DNA from: Bacillota bacterium
GTDB taxonomy: Bacteria; Bacillota; Clostridia; Lachnospirales; Lachnospiraceae
Assembly: GCA_023435895.1 (NCBI GenBank)
Contig: JAEZLH010000017.1
Coordinates: 1 to 64,000, forward strand
DNA: 64,000 nucleotides
Direction of reading: 5' to 3'
This document shows, in pieces, positions 33,887-42,816 of the stretch. The first letter of the stretch is position 1. The number at the start of each line of letters is the position of its first letter. The translations under genes were made by a program, and so were the position numbers. The notes beneath the pieces are model-generated. The model was given only the letters and a program-made list of their open reading frames with translations. It made no database searches and was not told the origin of the DNA.

Positions 33887-34498
33887 ATGGCATCATATGA
33901 AAGCAAGAGAAATAGGATATTGGATTTTTCTTTTCAAAAGTTTACATCCGTAGGAGTGAATAATATTACTATGGATGAGGTTGCAAAGGGACTTGGTATG
34001 GGGAAAGGAACCCTATACCGATACTTTCCATCCAAAGAAGAATTGATTTATGAGACAATTAAATATTATGCCGGTAAAATTGAATTATCGGTACAGGAAA
34101 TCGTAACGGATGATAAACTGGGGACAGTGGAAAAGCTTAATCATTTCTTCAAATTAATTGGAGAAAGATTTGCAAAGTTAAATCCTACCGCAGTTGAAAG
34201 CATTGCAAGAAGTTTTCCGGAAGCATTTCAAACAATTACAGAGATACGTACAAGAGTTATCATGACAAACTTGCTTCAGATCTTTGAAGAGGGGAAGAAG
34301 AGCGGTATTTTCAGATCGGATATGGATGCAATGTTGGTGGCACATATACTAGTGGGAGCTTCCAATCATATGGTTCAAATTGGGGTACTATCTTCATTGA
34401 ATTACAGTCTTGATAATTTGCTGCAGGAAATTATCACTACCATATTAAAGGGTTGCTATAGTGAAGAAGGTAGAGGTACGATTTTACCCAATGTTTAG
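33887..34498 (+). CDS. TetR/AcrR family transcriptional regulator
   Basis: A 203-residue repressor: the N-terminal helix-turn-helix (about 8-55) reads ILDFSFQKFTSVGVNN, MDEVAKGLGMGKGTLYRYFPSKEEL by key blocks, and the remaining helices form the ligand-binding and dimer domain. It follows an ABC efflux pair on the same strand and probably regulates it in response to the exported compound. GAGGA precedes the ATG. Confidence 0.93.
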   Translation: MASYESKRNRILDFSFQKFTSVGVNNITMDEVAKGLGMGKGTLYRYFPSKEELIYETIKYYAGKIELSVQEIVTDDKLGTVEKLNHFFKLIGERFAKLNPTAVESIARSFPEAFQTITEIRTRVIMTNLLQIFEEGKKSGIFRSDMDAMLVAHILVGASNHMVQIGVLSSLNYSLDNLLQEIITTILKGCYSEEGRGTILPNV

Positions 34499-34576
34499 AC
34501 AATTATCCTATGTTGCATTAAGCATAAAAGGGATAGGGAGAATAACGTATAATACTTAAAACAGTTTTTATAGGCG

Positions 34577-34614
34577 ATTGCGAAACAATAGGACGAATCA
34601 TATTGTTTCGTAAT
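34577..34614. terminator. Hairpin between convergent genes
   Basis: ATTGCGAAACAATA (34577-34590) pairs with TATTGTTTCGTAAT (34601-34614). It lies between the TetR gene and the convergent 34614-34955 gene and probably stops transcription from both sides, although no long T run follows. Confidence 0.6.
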
Positions 34615-34955
34615 TACAAAATCAATTTTTCTTCTATTTCATAATAAGAAAGAAGAAACAATACAATGTCCACAGGCAATTGATGCAGTATTCCCATCCG
34701 ATGATATCTTTCTCTATTCCAGGTTGCAATACCTTCTTCTACTAAGTATGGATTACTATAATTAGAAACTAAGGAGCTAAAATTGTAAGATATGAAGAAC
34801 CATAAATCTTTAGGATGACTGGCGATATTATAGTTCCTAACTGAGGAAAGTACATAGGCGTTACATGTTTTGACATTATTTAATGATATTGAGATAATAC
34901 AAGCAATTACTAAAATGGAAACTAAAATTTTAATTTTCCTTATACATTTTTTCAT
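34614..34955 (-). CDS. Small exported protein of unknown function (113 aa)
   Basis: An N-terminal signal or anchor (about 9-24, ILVSILVIACIISISL) is followed by a short domain with RNYNIASHPKDLWFF, WNRERYHRMG and a hydrophobic C-terminal helix. A GAAGGGA ribosome site precedes the ATG. No family recognised. Confidence 0.6.
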   Translation of the reverse strand: MKKCIRKIKILVSILVIACIISISLNNVKTCNAYVLSSVRNYNIASHPKDLWFFISYNFSSLVSNYSNPYLVEEGIATWNRERYHRMGILHQLPVDIVLFLLSYYEIEEKLIL

Positions 34956-35050
34956 ACAAATATCCCTTCAAATAATTATTGTAAATCACATACTATTCAG
35001 TTAAAATATACCATATGTATTATGTTTAAACAATAGAAGGAGTGAAAATA

Positions 35051-35452
35051 TTGAAAAAAAATACAATACTATGTAATTTAATAAAGAAAAAGTCCTTATT
35101 AATTTTTTTACTTATTCTTATTTTCATTTTTATTTTAGTAAAAGTAAATTATAAAGCTTTATTATATGATGCTAAGATTAATCAAGTTATAACTAAAGAA
35201 AATCAATATTTATATAATAATAATATTATTACAAAAAGTAACAATATAATAAGAGAAAAAGTTGGAATTGTTGTTTATTCAAAAGGAAAATTCATTGAAC
35301 TTATATATGATGTAAACCAAATTCATTTTGATTCATATTACATTTTTAATGGAAAAGAAAATGATTATGAATTATTTAATGATATATCTAATCCTTATTA
35401 TCAAAAGTATTTTAACACAACAAGTTACACAGAAAATATTGGAATTAAATAA
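35051..35452 (+). CDS. Small membrane-anchored protein of unknown function (133 aa)
   Basis: A basic N-terminus, one membrane segment (about 17-34) and a Tyr/Asn/Lys-rich outside domain. TTG 35051 is preferred because GAAGGA lies 9 nt upstream; GTG 35042 is too close to that site. The sequence is much more AT-rich than its neighbours and unusually rich in Asn, Lys and Tyr codons, which suggests recent acquisition. No family recognised. Confidence 0.55.
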   Translation: MKKNTILCNLIKKKSLLIFLLILIFIFILVKVNYKALLYDAKINQVITKENQYLYNNNIITKSNNIIREKVGIVVYSKGKFIELIYDVNQIHFDSYYIFNGKENDYELFNDISNPYYQKYFNTTSYTENIGIK

Positions 35453-35689
35453 GTGATCAGTTTAAAACTAAAACTGAATATAAGTTAAATTTAATTAATA
35501 ATCTTAAAACATTGTGAAACGCTTGGCACCCCCAAAGGTGGAATTTAAAATTTCACTTTACGATAAAAAAAGCTCCTATACTTCTCATCGGATAAGTTCT
35601 CTCGTAGATAAGCAAGTTATATTATCACACTTGTCTAATTAAAAGGATATATCAGATAGAGGTAGAGGGGCTTTCTTTATTAGCGGATA

Positions 35690-35791
35690 AAAAAACGAAC
35701 ATTTAATATATTTCAATAGATGCATTCATTCTTTTTCTTTATACTATTCATCAATGAACTCTGTTTGATAGGGCTTATGACACCCAAATCA
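35690..35791. repeat. Partial copy of the MITE-like repeat
   Basis: The right half only: GAACATTTAATATATTTCAA, GCATTCATTCTTTTTCTTTA and the terminal GACACCCAAATCAA match the long copy at 31543-31846. It ends 2 bp before the lipoprotein stop. The rest of the gap 35453-35689 holds a weak hairpin near 35543-35561 and no gene. Confidence 0.7.
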
Positions 35792-35792
35792 A

Positions 35793-36668
35793 TTATTCAT
35801 GTTGAAAGATAATTTTCTTTGCTTCCAGAATATTGTCTTTGTTTGGATAATATAATATATGACTAATTTCTTCCTCTTTATCAAGCTTATGATCAAAGCT
35901 ATAAGTAGTACGCTTAATCGTAGAGTCACCTAACTTATCCTTAGAAGTTTCCTCCACGATAATATAGGAGGTATCCTTGCCAATAAAGATTTTATCGGAG
36001 TCAGTTTTGTGATATTCAGTGCTTTTTAGCAATTTATCATTTGAACTCATTTCTTTCAAAGTTACAGTTTGAACTTCCGCCATTTTTTTGAAATGTAGAA
36101 CGAATTCATTCTTTTTTTCTTTATCCTTTTTATTATTTGTTGTTGTCTGAGAAGAAGAAGAAAGGTTAAGGGAACCATCAGAACCAACATCGTCAACTAG
36201 AGCTCCTGTTGTTGGTAAACAATAATAGCTCTTGTTAGGGCTTTGGTAGACCGCATATAATCGGATAACATCGTTAAAATCAAAATTGAAGTAAATATCA
36301 GCATCTACTTTATACCGTTCGCTCTTATCATCAGCAAATACAGCAAGATTACAATTTTGAAGAGTTTTGTCATTTATAGCACCAATTACAGGCTCCCCAT
36401 TGAAAGTACTCTCATTAACGCCAAAATAATAACCATTCACCCCATTAAATTTAATTAATCCATTTTCGTCTTTTATTCCTTCTTGCTCAGAAGAAATTAA
36501 TTTTTCGTTGTTAGTAACTACAAGAGCGCCAACCATAACATCTTGGTTTTGAATTGCATTTTCTGCTTTCACATCTTTCTTCGCTAGCTGGCAACCTGAC
36601 AGCATACCTATTAGTGACATTAATAATATTGATAAAATAACAACTGCATAATTTTTATTCTTTCTCAT
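35793..36668 (-). CDS. Putative lipoprotein (291 aa)
   Basis: Signal peptide with lipobox GMLSGC, then VGALVVTNNEKL, a region with NGVNGYYFGV, a Ser/Asn/Lys-rich linker near 175-190 (SSSSQTTTNNKKDKEKK) and a C-terminal beta-rich part ending in a helix. It overlaps the upstream HTH gene by 14 bp and so is the third gene of a regulator operon. No domain recognised. Confidence 0.75.
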   Translation of the reverse strand: MRKNKNYAVVILSILLMSLIGMLSGCQLAKKDVKAENAIQNQDVMVGALVVTNNEKLISSEQEGIKDENGLIKFNGVNGYYFGVNESTFNGEPVIGAINDKTLQNCNLAVFADDKSERYKVDADIYFNFDFNDVIRLYAVYQSPNKSYYCLPTTGALVDDVGSDGSLNLSSSSQTTTNNKKDKEKKNEFVLHFKKMAEVQTVTLKEMSSNDKLLKSTEYHKTDSDKIFIGKDTSYIIVEETSKDKLGDSTIKRTTYSFDHKLDKEEEISHILYYPNKDNILEAKKIIFQHE

Positions 36669-36891
36669 CTTCTTCGTCCTCCTCTAAATTTCCATCACAA
36701 CTTAAGATTTCCCCAACATTGCACTGGAGATAGTGACATATCTTATTCAAGGTACCAAAACGTACACCTTTTGCTTTCCCACTTCTTAATACGGATAGAT
36801 TAGCCTCCGTAATATTCACTAACTTACATAACTCTTTTGAAGTCATATGTCGTTCACGGAGCTTTTCATCCAAATGCACAATTATTGCCAT
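36655..36891 (-). CDS. XRE-type helix-turn-helix regulator, YozG-like
   Basis: A 78-residue protein: VHLDEKLRERHMTSKELCKLV, NITEANLSVLRSGKAKGVRF and LNKICHYLQCNVGEIL give the short Cro/CI fold of the YozG type, followed by an acidic tail. AGGAGG precedes the ATG. It is 30 bp downstream of a DUF2975-like membrane protein, and these two families are commonly found together. The pair probably regulates itself. Confidence 0.9.
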   Translation of the reverse strand: MAIIVHLDEKLRERHMTSKELCKLVNITEANLSVLRSGKAKGVRFGTLNKICHYLQCNVGEILSCDGNLEEDEEDEKE

Positions 36892-36920
36892 AGAAACCTC
36901 CTAAAATTACTGTAGATATT

Positions 36921-37955
36921 CTAAATAATCATATTATTGTCTTCATACAAATGTCTAGCTTCTTTAAAATATCCCGCCAAAATATATGCTGCGAAAGCGA
37001 TAATTAATGGGGTAAAGGAAATCTGTAGATTGAAATTTATATTTTGCAATTGCTTAGAAAATATGAATTGAAATACATTTTGGCAAAGATTGCAGACTAT
37101 CGTAATATAAACGGTTTGTTTACTGATCTTTCCCAGCGCTCTTGCGGCTATTGCCTCCTCAGCTTGCATATGATTCAGGAGAAATGTTTTTAGTAGGGCG
37201 ATTCCACTTACAAGGATAAATATCAAGAATATCAGTGGAATGATATCAAGAAAATAGGATAATACAATATACATCCGATTTAGTAACAGATTGGAGTCGA
37301 GAGGGAATGCACTTTTTGGTATCATGAAATTTACCGACTCGGATGGGTACTGATTGTTGAAGGTTGTGTATTCATTTAATAATCCATAGGTACAAAAATA
37401 TGCGATGAAAAAGGTGTACAAGCCTGCAGCAATGAATAAGATAATCTGCAATTGCGAACTTAGATAGCTGGCTGGCTTTTGCTTTAGCTTTTGCTCAGTT
37501 AGTCCCTCAAGTAAGTGTAATATATAGTACATAATTAAGAGGGTGTAAAAAATAATGCTAAAGGTTAACTCAATATAAGGAAGAGAATCAACATCGGATA
37601 GTGCATTACTTATATGGTTTAACATCAAAGACGGATTAATAAAATGGTATATCATATAAAATAGATAAGCTGACAGAATGATTAGAAGAAAATCTGCCTT
37701 TCGCACAATCTGCTGGCGATATCGATACAATAGATAGAAGATGGGCACCAGCGATAGAAGGATGTAAAAAAATATAGAACAGATATTACCGGCAACGGAA
37801 TTCAGTGACAATGCTTGCAGTCCTCTTCCGATGATTACAAAGGGAAGAGACAAGAGGTAAAGAGGATGAGAGATTACTTTTGTAACAAATAAAAGGATGG
37901 CCATAAGCATTGCGACGATTCCTTCTATTAGTAAGAAACTTTTTATTTTACGCAT
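36921..37955 (-). CDS. DUF2975-like multi-pass membrane protein
   Basis: A 344-residue integral membrane protein with about eight segments. The C-terminal half ends with ARALGKISKQTVYITI, a helix and GYFKEARHLYEDNNMII; this last block matches the DUF2975 ending (FKxGxxLxEExDLTI-like). At about twice the usual DUF2975 length, it may contain a second membrane module at its N-terminus. It begins with GGAGG before the ATG and is the first gene of the operon with the YozG-like regulator. Confidence 0.7.
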   Translation of the reverse strand: MRKIKSFLLIEGIVAMLMAILLFVTKVISHPLYLLSLPFVIIGRGLQALSLNSVAGNICSIFFYILLSLVPIFYLLYRYRQQIVRKADFLLIILSAYLFYMIYHFINPSLMLNHISNALSDVDSLPYIELTFSIIFYTLLIMYYILHLLEGLTEQKLKQKPASYLSSQLQIILFIAAGLYTFFIAYFCTYGLLNEYTTFNNQYPSESVNFMIPKSAFPLDSNLLLNRMYIVLSYFLDIIPLIFLIFILVSGIALLKTFLLNHMQAEEAIAARALGKISKQTVYITIVCNLCQNVFQFIFSKQLQNINFNLQISFTPLIIAFAAYILAGYFKEARHLYEDNNMII

Positions 37956-37988
37956 AAGTTACCTCCGATTTATTATTGTTTTACGATA

Positions 37989-38021
37989 ATTATATGCATA
38001 AAATTATTGTTTGTCAATAAT
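37989..38021 (-). promoter_or_regulatory. Full-consensus promoter with overlapping inverted repeat
   Basis: On the minus strand TTGACA (38017-38012), a 17-nt spacer and TATAAT (37994-37989). The inverted repeat ATTATTG-TTTGT-CAATAAT (38003-38021) covers the -35 box. It drives the DUF2975/YozG/lipoprotein operon and the repeat is a natural operator for the YozG-like protein. Confidence 0.8.
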
Positions 38022-38044
38022 AATAGTAAATTTTGCTAAAAGAT

Positions 38045-38148
38045 AATTAGATTTAGGTAATTAGCTTAGGAATTAGGTTTAGGTAGCGTTTAGACTAAAT
38101 AGTATTTAGGATGAAGTGTTTAGGATTTAGTGTTTAGGTTATTTAGTG
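38045..38148. repeat. Degenerate TTTAGG-rich stretch
   Basis: About ten occurrences of TTTAGG, TTAGG or TTTAG with spacings of 6-14 nt (for example GATTTAGGTAATTAGCTTAGG then GTGTTTAGGATTTAGTGTTT). The array is imperfect and lies in the 640-bp gap before the GTPase gene. The rest of the gap to 38500 is AT-rich with nothing recognisable. Confidence 0.7.
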
Positions 38149-38500
38149 TATAAATTGATGTGAATTCTCTGCTGGAAAAGAAGTTACTTTATAAAAATAG
38201 AGAATACTTGAAAGTTATTCTGGGACATTTGCAAATAAATATAGATTGTTTGATAGTGATAATTAAATTTTATAATGGCACAATATTTGAAAACGAAGTA
38301 CAAACAACGAGTTTATAATCGAAATACACGGTTGAAAAATAAAAGGTAACTAATATTACCCAAGAAAAATTTTGTATATTGCAGGAAGCCTATCGATACT
38401 TAAAATAAAAATAAAAAAATTTACTGTATCTACTAATATCCCAAATTAGCAGTGCGTTCATATTATGATATGACAGGTGATAATATCAGCCATATAGTAG

Positions 38501-38554
38501 GGATGCGTGCACTACCAATCAATCCAGCTTAACAAGCACTGGATTCATGCATCC
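38501..38554 (+). promoter_or_regulatory. Stem-loop leader before the CobW-like gene
   Basis: Outer stem GGATGCGTG/CATGCATCC and inner stem AATCCAG/CTGGATT enclose an 11-nt loop, with unpaired bases on the left arm. The structure ends only about 12 nt before the first possible start codon (38566) and could modulate ribosome access. It matches no riboswitch known to me. Confidence 0.45.
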
Positions 38555-38598
38555 GAAGATGGAGAATGATGAATCGTGAAAAAGAGGATGTGCTTGAA

Positions 38599-39702
38599 AT
38601 GGCGAGAACGAATATTATGATTGTTGGCGGCTTTCTTGGAGCAGGGAAGACAACAGCAATGATATCAGCTGCAAAGTATTTAAAGCAGCAGGGCAAAAGA
38701 GTTGGTATAATTACCAATGGGCACAGTACATCAATTGTAGATACGGAGTATCTAAAATACCAAGGCTTCGAGGTGCTTCCTGTTACGGGTGCTTGCCTTG
38801 GTTGTAATTTTAATCAGTTTAATGAACGGCTTATCGAATATACAAAAAAAGCAGAGTACGATTATATTCTAGTAGAACCGGTGGGGAGTTGTACAGATTT
38901 GGTTGCTACCATCATGAAGCCCATTCGTCACGGCAGAGTCGCCAATTGCAAAATTATGCCCTTATCAATTGTGGTAGATCCCCTGCGCCTTTTGAGCGAG
39001 GTAATCTCTATTGATCGCCATCTTACCAGAGATAGTGAATATCTTATGTTAAAGCAAATCGAGGAAGCAGATCTTATTATTGTTAACCGCATGGACATCT
39101 TAACAAAGGCAGATATCCAAAGGCTCGATTCCTTCTTTCGAATCAAATATTCCATGAAGCAGGTCATATACATCAGTGCAAGAAGGAATTATGGCATTAA
39201 TGTTTGGATGGAAGAAGTAGAACGAATTAGTATGCACTATAAAAATTTCGCACGAAGTAGCTTGAAGTTAAATTATGATGTATATGCAAGAGCAGAAGCA
39301 GAACTGACTTGGCTGTCACTAAGCACCTCGGTTACAATGCAAAAAAGAATCTCAGGCAATTATTTTGTAATGGCCATAGCGGAATCCATAAAGAAATCTC
39401 TCAAAACAGAATCCTGTGAAATTGCCCATATGAAAGTTTATATGGAGACTAGCTTTTCAATTTGTAAATTAAGCTGCGTCAGTCTTTATCGTGATAATAT
39501 TATGGATTGGAAGCTCAAAACGCAGATTGACAGCGGAAAGCTCATTATTAATATTCGTGTTGATATGGGTGTAGAAAAATTAAAAGAGATTGTAAATTCT
39601 ACCATAGATGGCGTGTTGGTTGATTTTCACGGGACGCAGGAAGAAAAGATAGTAGAGTGTTTTGCACCGGAATATCCTAAGCCCAGCTTTCGATATACTT
39701 AA
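38599..39702 (+). CDS. CobW/P47K-like G3E GTPase
   Basis: A 367-residue GTP-binding protein: G1 GGFLGAGKTT (about residues 9-18), G2 region ITNGHSTS, the metal-binding-like block TGACLGCNFN (CLGC in place of the usual CxCC), EPVGSC as G3 region, and G4 NRMD. The C-terminal half (about 230-367) is not the standard CobW C domain. G3E GTPases insert metals or cofactors into enzymes. This subtype may serve corrinoid proteins, but no such gene is nearby. ATG 38599 (AGAGGA upstream) gives the usual N-terminus; ATG 38566/38569 would add 10-11 residues. Confidence 0.85.
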   Translation: MARTNIMIVGGFLGAGKTTAMISAAKYLKQQGKRVGIITNGHSTSIVDTEYLKYQGFEVLPVTGACLGCNFNQFNERLIEYTKKAEYDYILVEPVGSCTDLVATIMKPIRHGRVANCKIMPLSIVVDPLRLLSEVISIDRHLTRDSEYLMLKQIEEADLIIVNRMDILTKADIQRLDSFFRIKYSMKQVIYISARRNYGINVWMEEVERISMHYKNFARSSLKLNYDVYARAEAELTWLSLSTSVTMQKRISGNYFVMAIAESIKKSLKTESCEIAHMKVYMETSFSICKLSCVSLYRDNIMDWKLKTQIDSGKLIINIRVDMGVEKLKEIVNSTIDGVLVDFHGTQEEKIVECFAPEYPKPSFRYT

Positions 39703-39862
39703 GATGAAGTGAGCACCTAACATCCTATCTCAGTGATTGTTGGGTGCAATACATAGTTTGTTATAAGATGAAGCAAAAAAAGGATTATATTTAATGTTTT
39801 AAGCATCAAATCATATTTATTTTATAATATAGTAATAACATAGTTGCATATGAGGGTTAAAG

Positions 39863-41152
39863 ATGGATATTTATGTGGTGAAAAAAGGAGATACAGTAGA
39901 ATCCATTGGAAAAATGTTCGGGATGGATAGTAATAAGATAATCCAGGATAATGGATTAAGATATCCACATAACTTGATCATAGGTCAAGCTATTGTGATA
40001 GCATATCCAGAACAAACCCATGTAGTACAGGAAGGGGAGAATTTAAGTAGCATCGCAGAGGCCTATGGGATATCGGTAATGCAACTATTAAGAAATAACC
40101 CATTTCTTTCAGACAGGGATTTCATATATCCAGGCGAAACTCTGACTATCAGCTATAACACAATCCGCCCTATCAGTACTATGGGATATACTTATCCCTT
40201 TGTTGATATGAAAATATTGATTAAAACCTTACCTGAACTAACTTGTTTATCCATCATCAATTATACTTCCACAGAACGAGGGGAAATTATTGAATATAGA
40301 GATGATAGCAAAATTATATCCTCTGCAAAAGCATACGGGACAATACCATTGATGCTTTCCACAACACTATCACCCATTGGAACGCCGAATTTATCCGTAG
40401 CTCAGAGCATATTAACGAATGAGAATTACCAAAATGTCAATATCGAAGAGTCCATAAAGATTATAAAGCGAAAAGGCTATGGGGGAATGAATGTTGTATT
40501 TAATTATCTTAATAAAGAAAATGAATCCAGATATATTGTTTTTGCTACTAAAATTTCAAAACGATTTCGTGAAGAAGGACTTTTGTTTTATTTGACCATA
40601 AATTATGTCGAATATCTAGTGGGCGACGAGATAAGCTATGACAAGGTAGTCTATTCGAATTTTAGTACATTGGCGGATGATGTGATATTCTTAAAATTTA
40701 AATGGGGCTCCTTCTACGATCCACCTGCTCCGGTAGCCAACCTGACCAATATGAGAAAATTGGTCAGCTATGTTGTAACGGAAATACCTTCGGATATGGT
40801 GGATATCGGAATTCCATTATTGGGCTATGATTGGCAGCTCCCCTATGTTCCTGAGGAATCAAGTGCATCTTCTTTATCCATTGATTCCGTACTAGAATTA
40901 GCACAGGAAGTGGGTGCGTTGATCCAATTTGATGAAGTATCACAGACTCCTTTCTTTGAGTATTTTCAACATGTTTTAGGAGATTCCTATCCACACATTA
41001 TATGGTTTGTTGACGCCAGAAGTATTCAAGGGGTAACAAAGTTAATTATAGATTATCAACTGAATGGTAAGGGTGTCTGGAATATCATGCAATATAATGC
41101 ACCGGTTTGGACTGTAATTAATGCAACCTTTGATATCATAAAATTAATTTAG
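39863..41152 (+). CDS. LysM-GH18 protein of the SleL/YaaH type, active site apparently lost
   Basis: A 429-residue protein: two LysM peptidoglycan-binding repeats (residues 1-48 and 51-98; YVVKKGDTVESIGKMFG, HVVQEGENLSSIAEAYG) followed by a GH18 barrel (about 108-425). Relatives SleL/YaaH are spore cortex-lytic N-acetylglucosaminidases. The GH18 catalytic motif, normally (D)xxDxE, aligns with GMNVVFNYL: the acid/base Glu is Asn214 and the preceding Asp is Val212. There is no signal peptide, as in SleL. It is probably a spore-coat or cortex-binding protein without hydrolase activity. Confidence 0.88.
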   Translation: MDIYVVKKGDTVESIGKMFGMDSNKIIQDNGLRYPHNLIIGQAIVIAYPEQTHVVQEGENLSSIAEAYGISVMQLLRNNPFLSDRDFIYPGETLTISYNTIRPISTMGYTYPFVDMKILIKTLPELTCLSIINYTSTERGEIIEYRDDSKIISSAKAYGTIPLMLSTTLSPIGTPNLSVAQSILTNENYQNVNIEESIKIIKRKGYGGMNVVFNYLNKENESRYIVFATKISKRFREEGLLFYLTINYVEYLVGDEISYDKVVYSNFSTLADDVIFLKFKWGSFYDPPAPVANLTNMRKLVSYVVTEIPSDMVDIGIPLLGYDWQLPYVPEESSASSLSIDSVLELAQEVGALIQFDEVSQTPFFEYFQHVLGDSYPHIIWFVDARSIQGVTKLIIDYQLNGKGVWNIMQYNAPVWTVINATFDIIKLI

Positions 41153-41188
41153 CACCTTGCGCCTTTTAACGCTGAATCAAAGCACTAT

Positions 41189-41237
41189 AAAATCTATCAA
41201 TCGGATTAATAAAATACTCCGGTTGATAGATTTTTTT
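41189..41237 (+). terminator. Rho-independent terminator
   Basis: AAAATCTATCAATCGGA pairs with TCCGGTTGATAGATTTTT, followed by more T residues. It ends the LysM-GH18 gene. Confidence 0.9.
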
Positions 41238-41503
41238 ATGTAAATGGAATAGAAGTTATTAACTAGATTGATAAATATATTATTTAGCAAAATATGAATA
41301 TGATTATGGTGTATGAAGGTGCCTTATTACAGGCGTATTTATCCTTTGGCTCTACTCAAATTGTCAATAGACTTTTTTAATTAGTTTTAACACTTGAATT
41401 ATATATAGAAGCAGACTTGTTGATAACGGAGAATGAGTTCACTTATCATATAACATTGAAATGCCTAAGATAATATAACACACAAAAATATATATTACGA
41501 AAA

Positions 41504-41541
41504 TATATACATTGACAGGCGAGGTATATATGGATTATAAT
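41504..41541 (+). promoter_or_regulatory. Promoter and PadR-type operator
   Basis: TTGACA (41512-41517), 18-nt spacer, TATAAT (41536-41541). The inverted repeat TATATAC-N13-GTATATA (41504-41510/41524-41530) straddles the -35 box and resembles the ATAC/GTAT-type sites bound by PadR regulators. The PadR gene starts 27 bp downstream. Confidence 0.7.
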
Positions 41542-41567
41542 GGCAATGTAAGAAGGAGGAAATTAAC

Positions 41568-41891
41568 ATGTCAATAACTTCAGATGTCATTAGAGGCCAT
41601 ACGGAACCGATTATTTTAGCTCATCTTTTGGAGAAGGATAGTTACGGCTATCAGATAAATAAGGAAATAATGGAGAAGACAGATAATTTATATGAACTTA
41701 AGGAAGCAACCCTTTATTCCGCATTTCGAAGGTTGGAGCAAGCCAATTTCATAATATCCTATTGGGGGAATGAAGAGATTGGTGCCAGACGCCGCTATTA
41801 CGCTATTACGGATAAGGGAAGGGAGGCTTATTTGGAATATAAAAAGGACTGGGAAAGTGCAAAGAAAATCATAGATAAATTACTAAAATAG
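41568..41891 (+). CDS. PadR family transcriptional regulator
   Basis: A 107-residue winged-helix protein: EPIILAHLLEKDSYGYQINKEI, ELKEATLYSAFRRLEQANFI and GARRRYYAITDKGREAYLEY cover the PadR N-terminal domain plus its long dimer helix (short-type PadR). AAGGAGG precedes the ATG. It controls the two membrane-protein genes that follow, the common PadR-DUF1700-DUF4097 unit. The promoter has a PadR-like inverted repeat. Confidence 0.93.
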   Translation: MSITSDVIRGHTEPIILAHLLEKDSYGYQINKEIMEKTDNLYELKEATLYSAFRRLEQANFIISYWGNEEIGARRRYYAITDKGREAYLEYKKDWESAKKIIDKLLK

Positions 41892-42114
41892 GATTAGGGT
41901 AGCCTTGACGATTCGATTAATAAGGAATTTATTTAAAAAGGGAATTGACACCTAAACTCAATAGTGAAGATCAATGAATGCAAATGAACAGACGCCTGGA
42001 GCTAGTACTGTTTCATGTTAGAGACTAACGTTTGGAGAATGTAAGTTCTCGAATTATTATACGAAATTATCACGAGGGCAAGAAGCCCGCAGATAGTAGG
42101 AAGGGAAGGTTATT

Positions 42115-42816
42115 ATGAATGAGAAATTGAGAGAACAACTTAATGTATTGTTTGAAGAAGCACCCAAGACAAGAAAAGCCTTAGAGTTAAAAGAAGAGTT
42201 ATTATCAAACGCAGAAGAACGATATATAGATTTGGTAAGCGGTGGTATATCCCCGGAGGATGCAACAAAGAACGTAATTATATCCATTGGCAATGTATCG
42301 GAATTGTTTCAGGGATTAGAGGAAACCAATGAAGAAACAACTGCCAGAGATTTTGAAAGAAAGAAGAAAATTGCGGTATATGAAACCATAGCCACCGGGT
42401 TATATTTCTTTGGTTTAATAATATTTCTCTTCTTTTTAATGATAAACACCTATCAGTCTTATTGGTACAAAGGAATGGAACCATTTAATTATATATGGCT
42501 CGGAGCAATTATTATGCTGCTGATCTACATCATTCCAACCTGTATGCTGGTATATGTATATAGCCTCTATCCGAAATATGCAAGGTCAAATGATACTGTT
42601 GTGGAAGAATTTAAAGAATGGAAGGTGAAGAATACCAAAGTTAAATCGATCAAAACAACAGTTTCACTTATCCTTTGGAGCTTTACCTTGATTGTATATT
42701 TTGGAGTTAGTTTTATAACGATGGCATGGTATATCACCTGGATTTTGTTCTTAGTTGCAATATGTGTTCAATTTGTAGTTACATTGGTATTTCAGCTGAA
42801 GGAGAATAGGGGATGA
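42115..42816 (+). CDS. Membrane protein with permease-prefix/DUF1700-like domain
   Basis: A 233-residue protein: an N-terminal helical region (about 1-75; VLFEEAPKTRKALELKEELLSNAEERYIDLVSGGISPEDA by its key blocks) typical of the DUF1700/permease-prefix domain that accompanies PadR regulators, then four membrane segments (about 86-225). It overlaps the next gene by 4 bp. In this conserved unit it is thought to work with PadR and DUF4097 proteins in envelope-stress response; the mechanism is not established. Confidence 0.85.
   Translation: MNEKLREQLNVLFEEAPKTRKALELKEELLSNAEERYIDLVSGGISPEDATKNVIISIGNVSELFQGLEETNEETTARDFERKKKIAVYETIATGLYFFGLIIFLFFLMINTYQSYWYKGMEPFNYIWLGAIIMLLIYIIPTCMLVYVYSLYPKYARSNDTVVEEFKEWKVKNTKVKSIKTTVSLILWSFTLIVYFGVSFITMAWYITWILFLVAICVQFVVTLVFQLKENRG

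Noticed and set aside
38045..38148. Telomere-like repeat
   Set aside because: The words are irregular and internal to a bacterial chromosome segment; it is better described as degenerate repetitive DNA.
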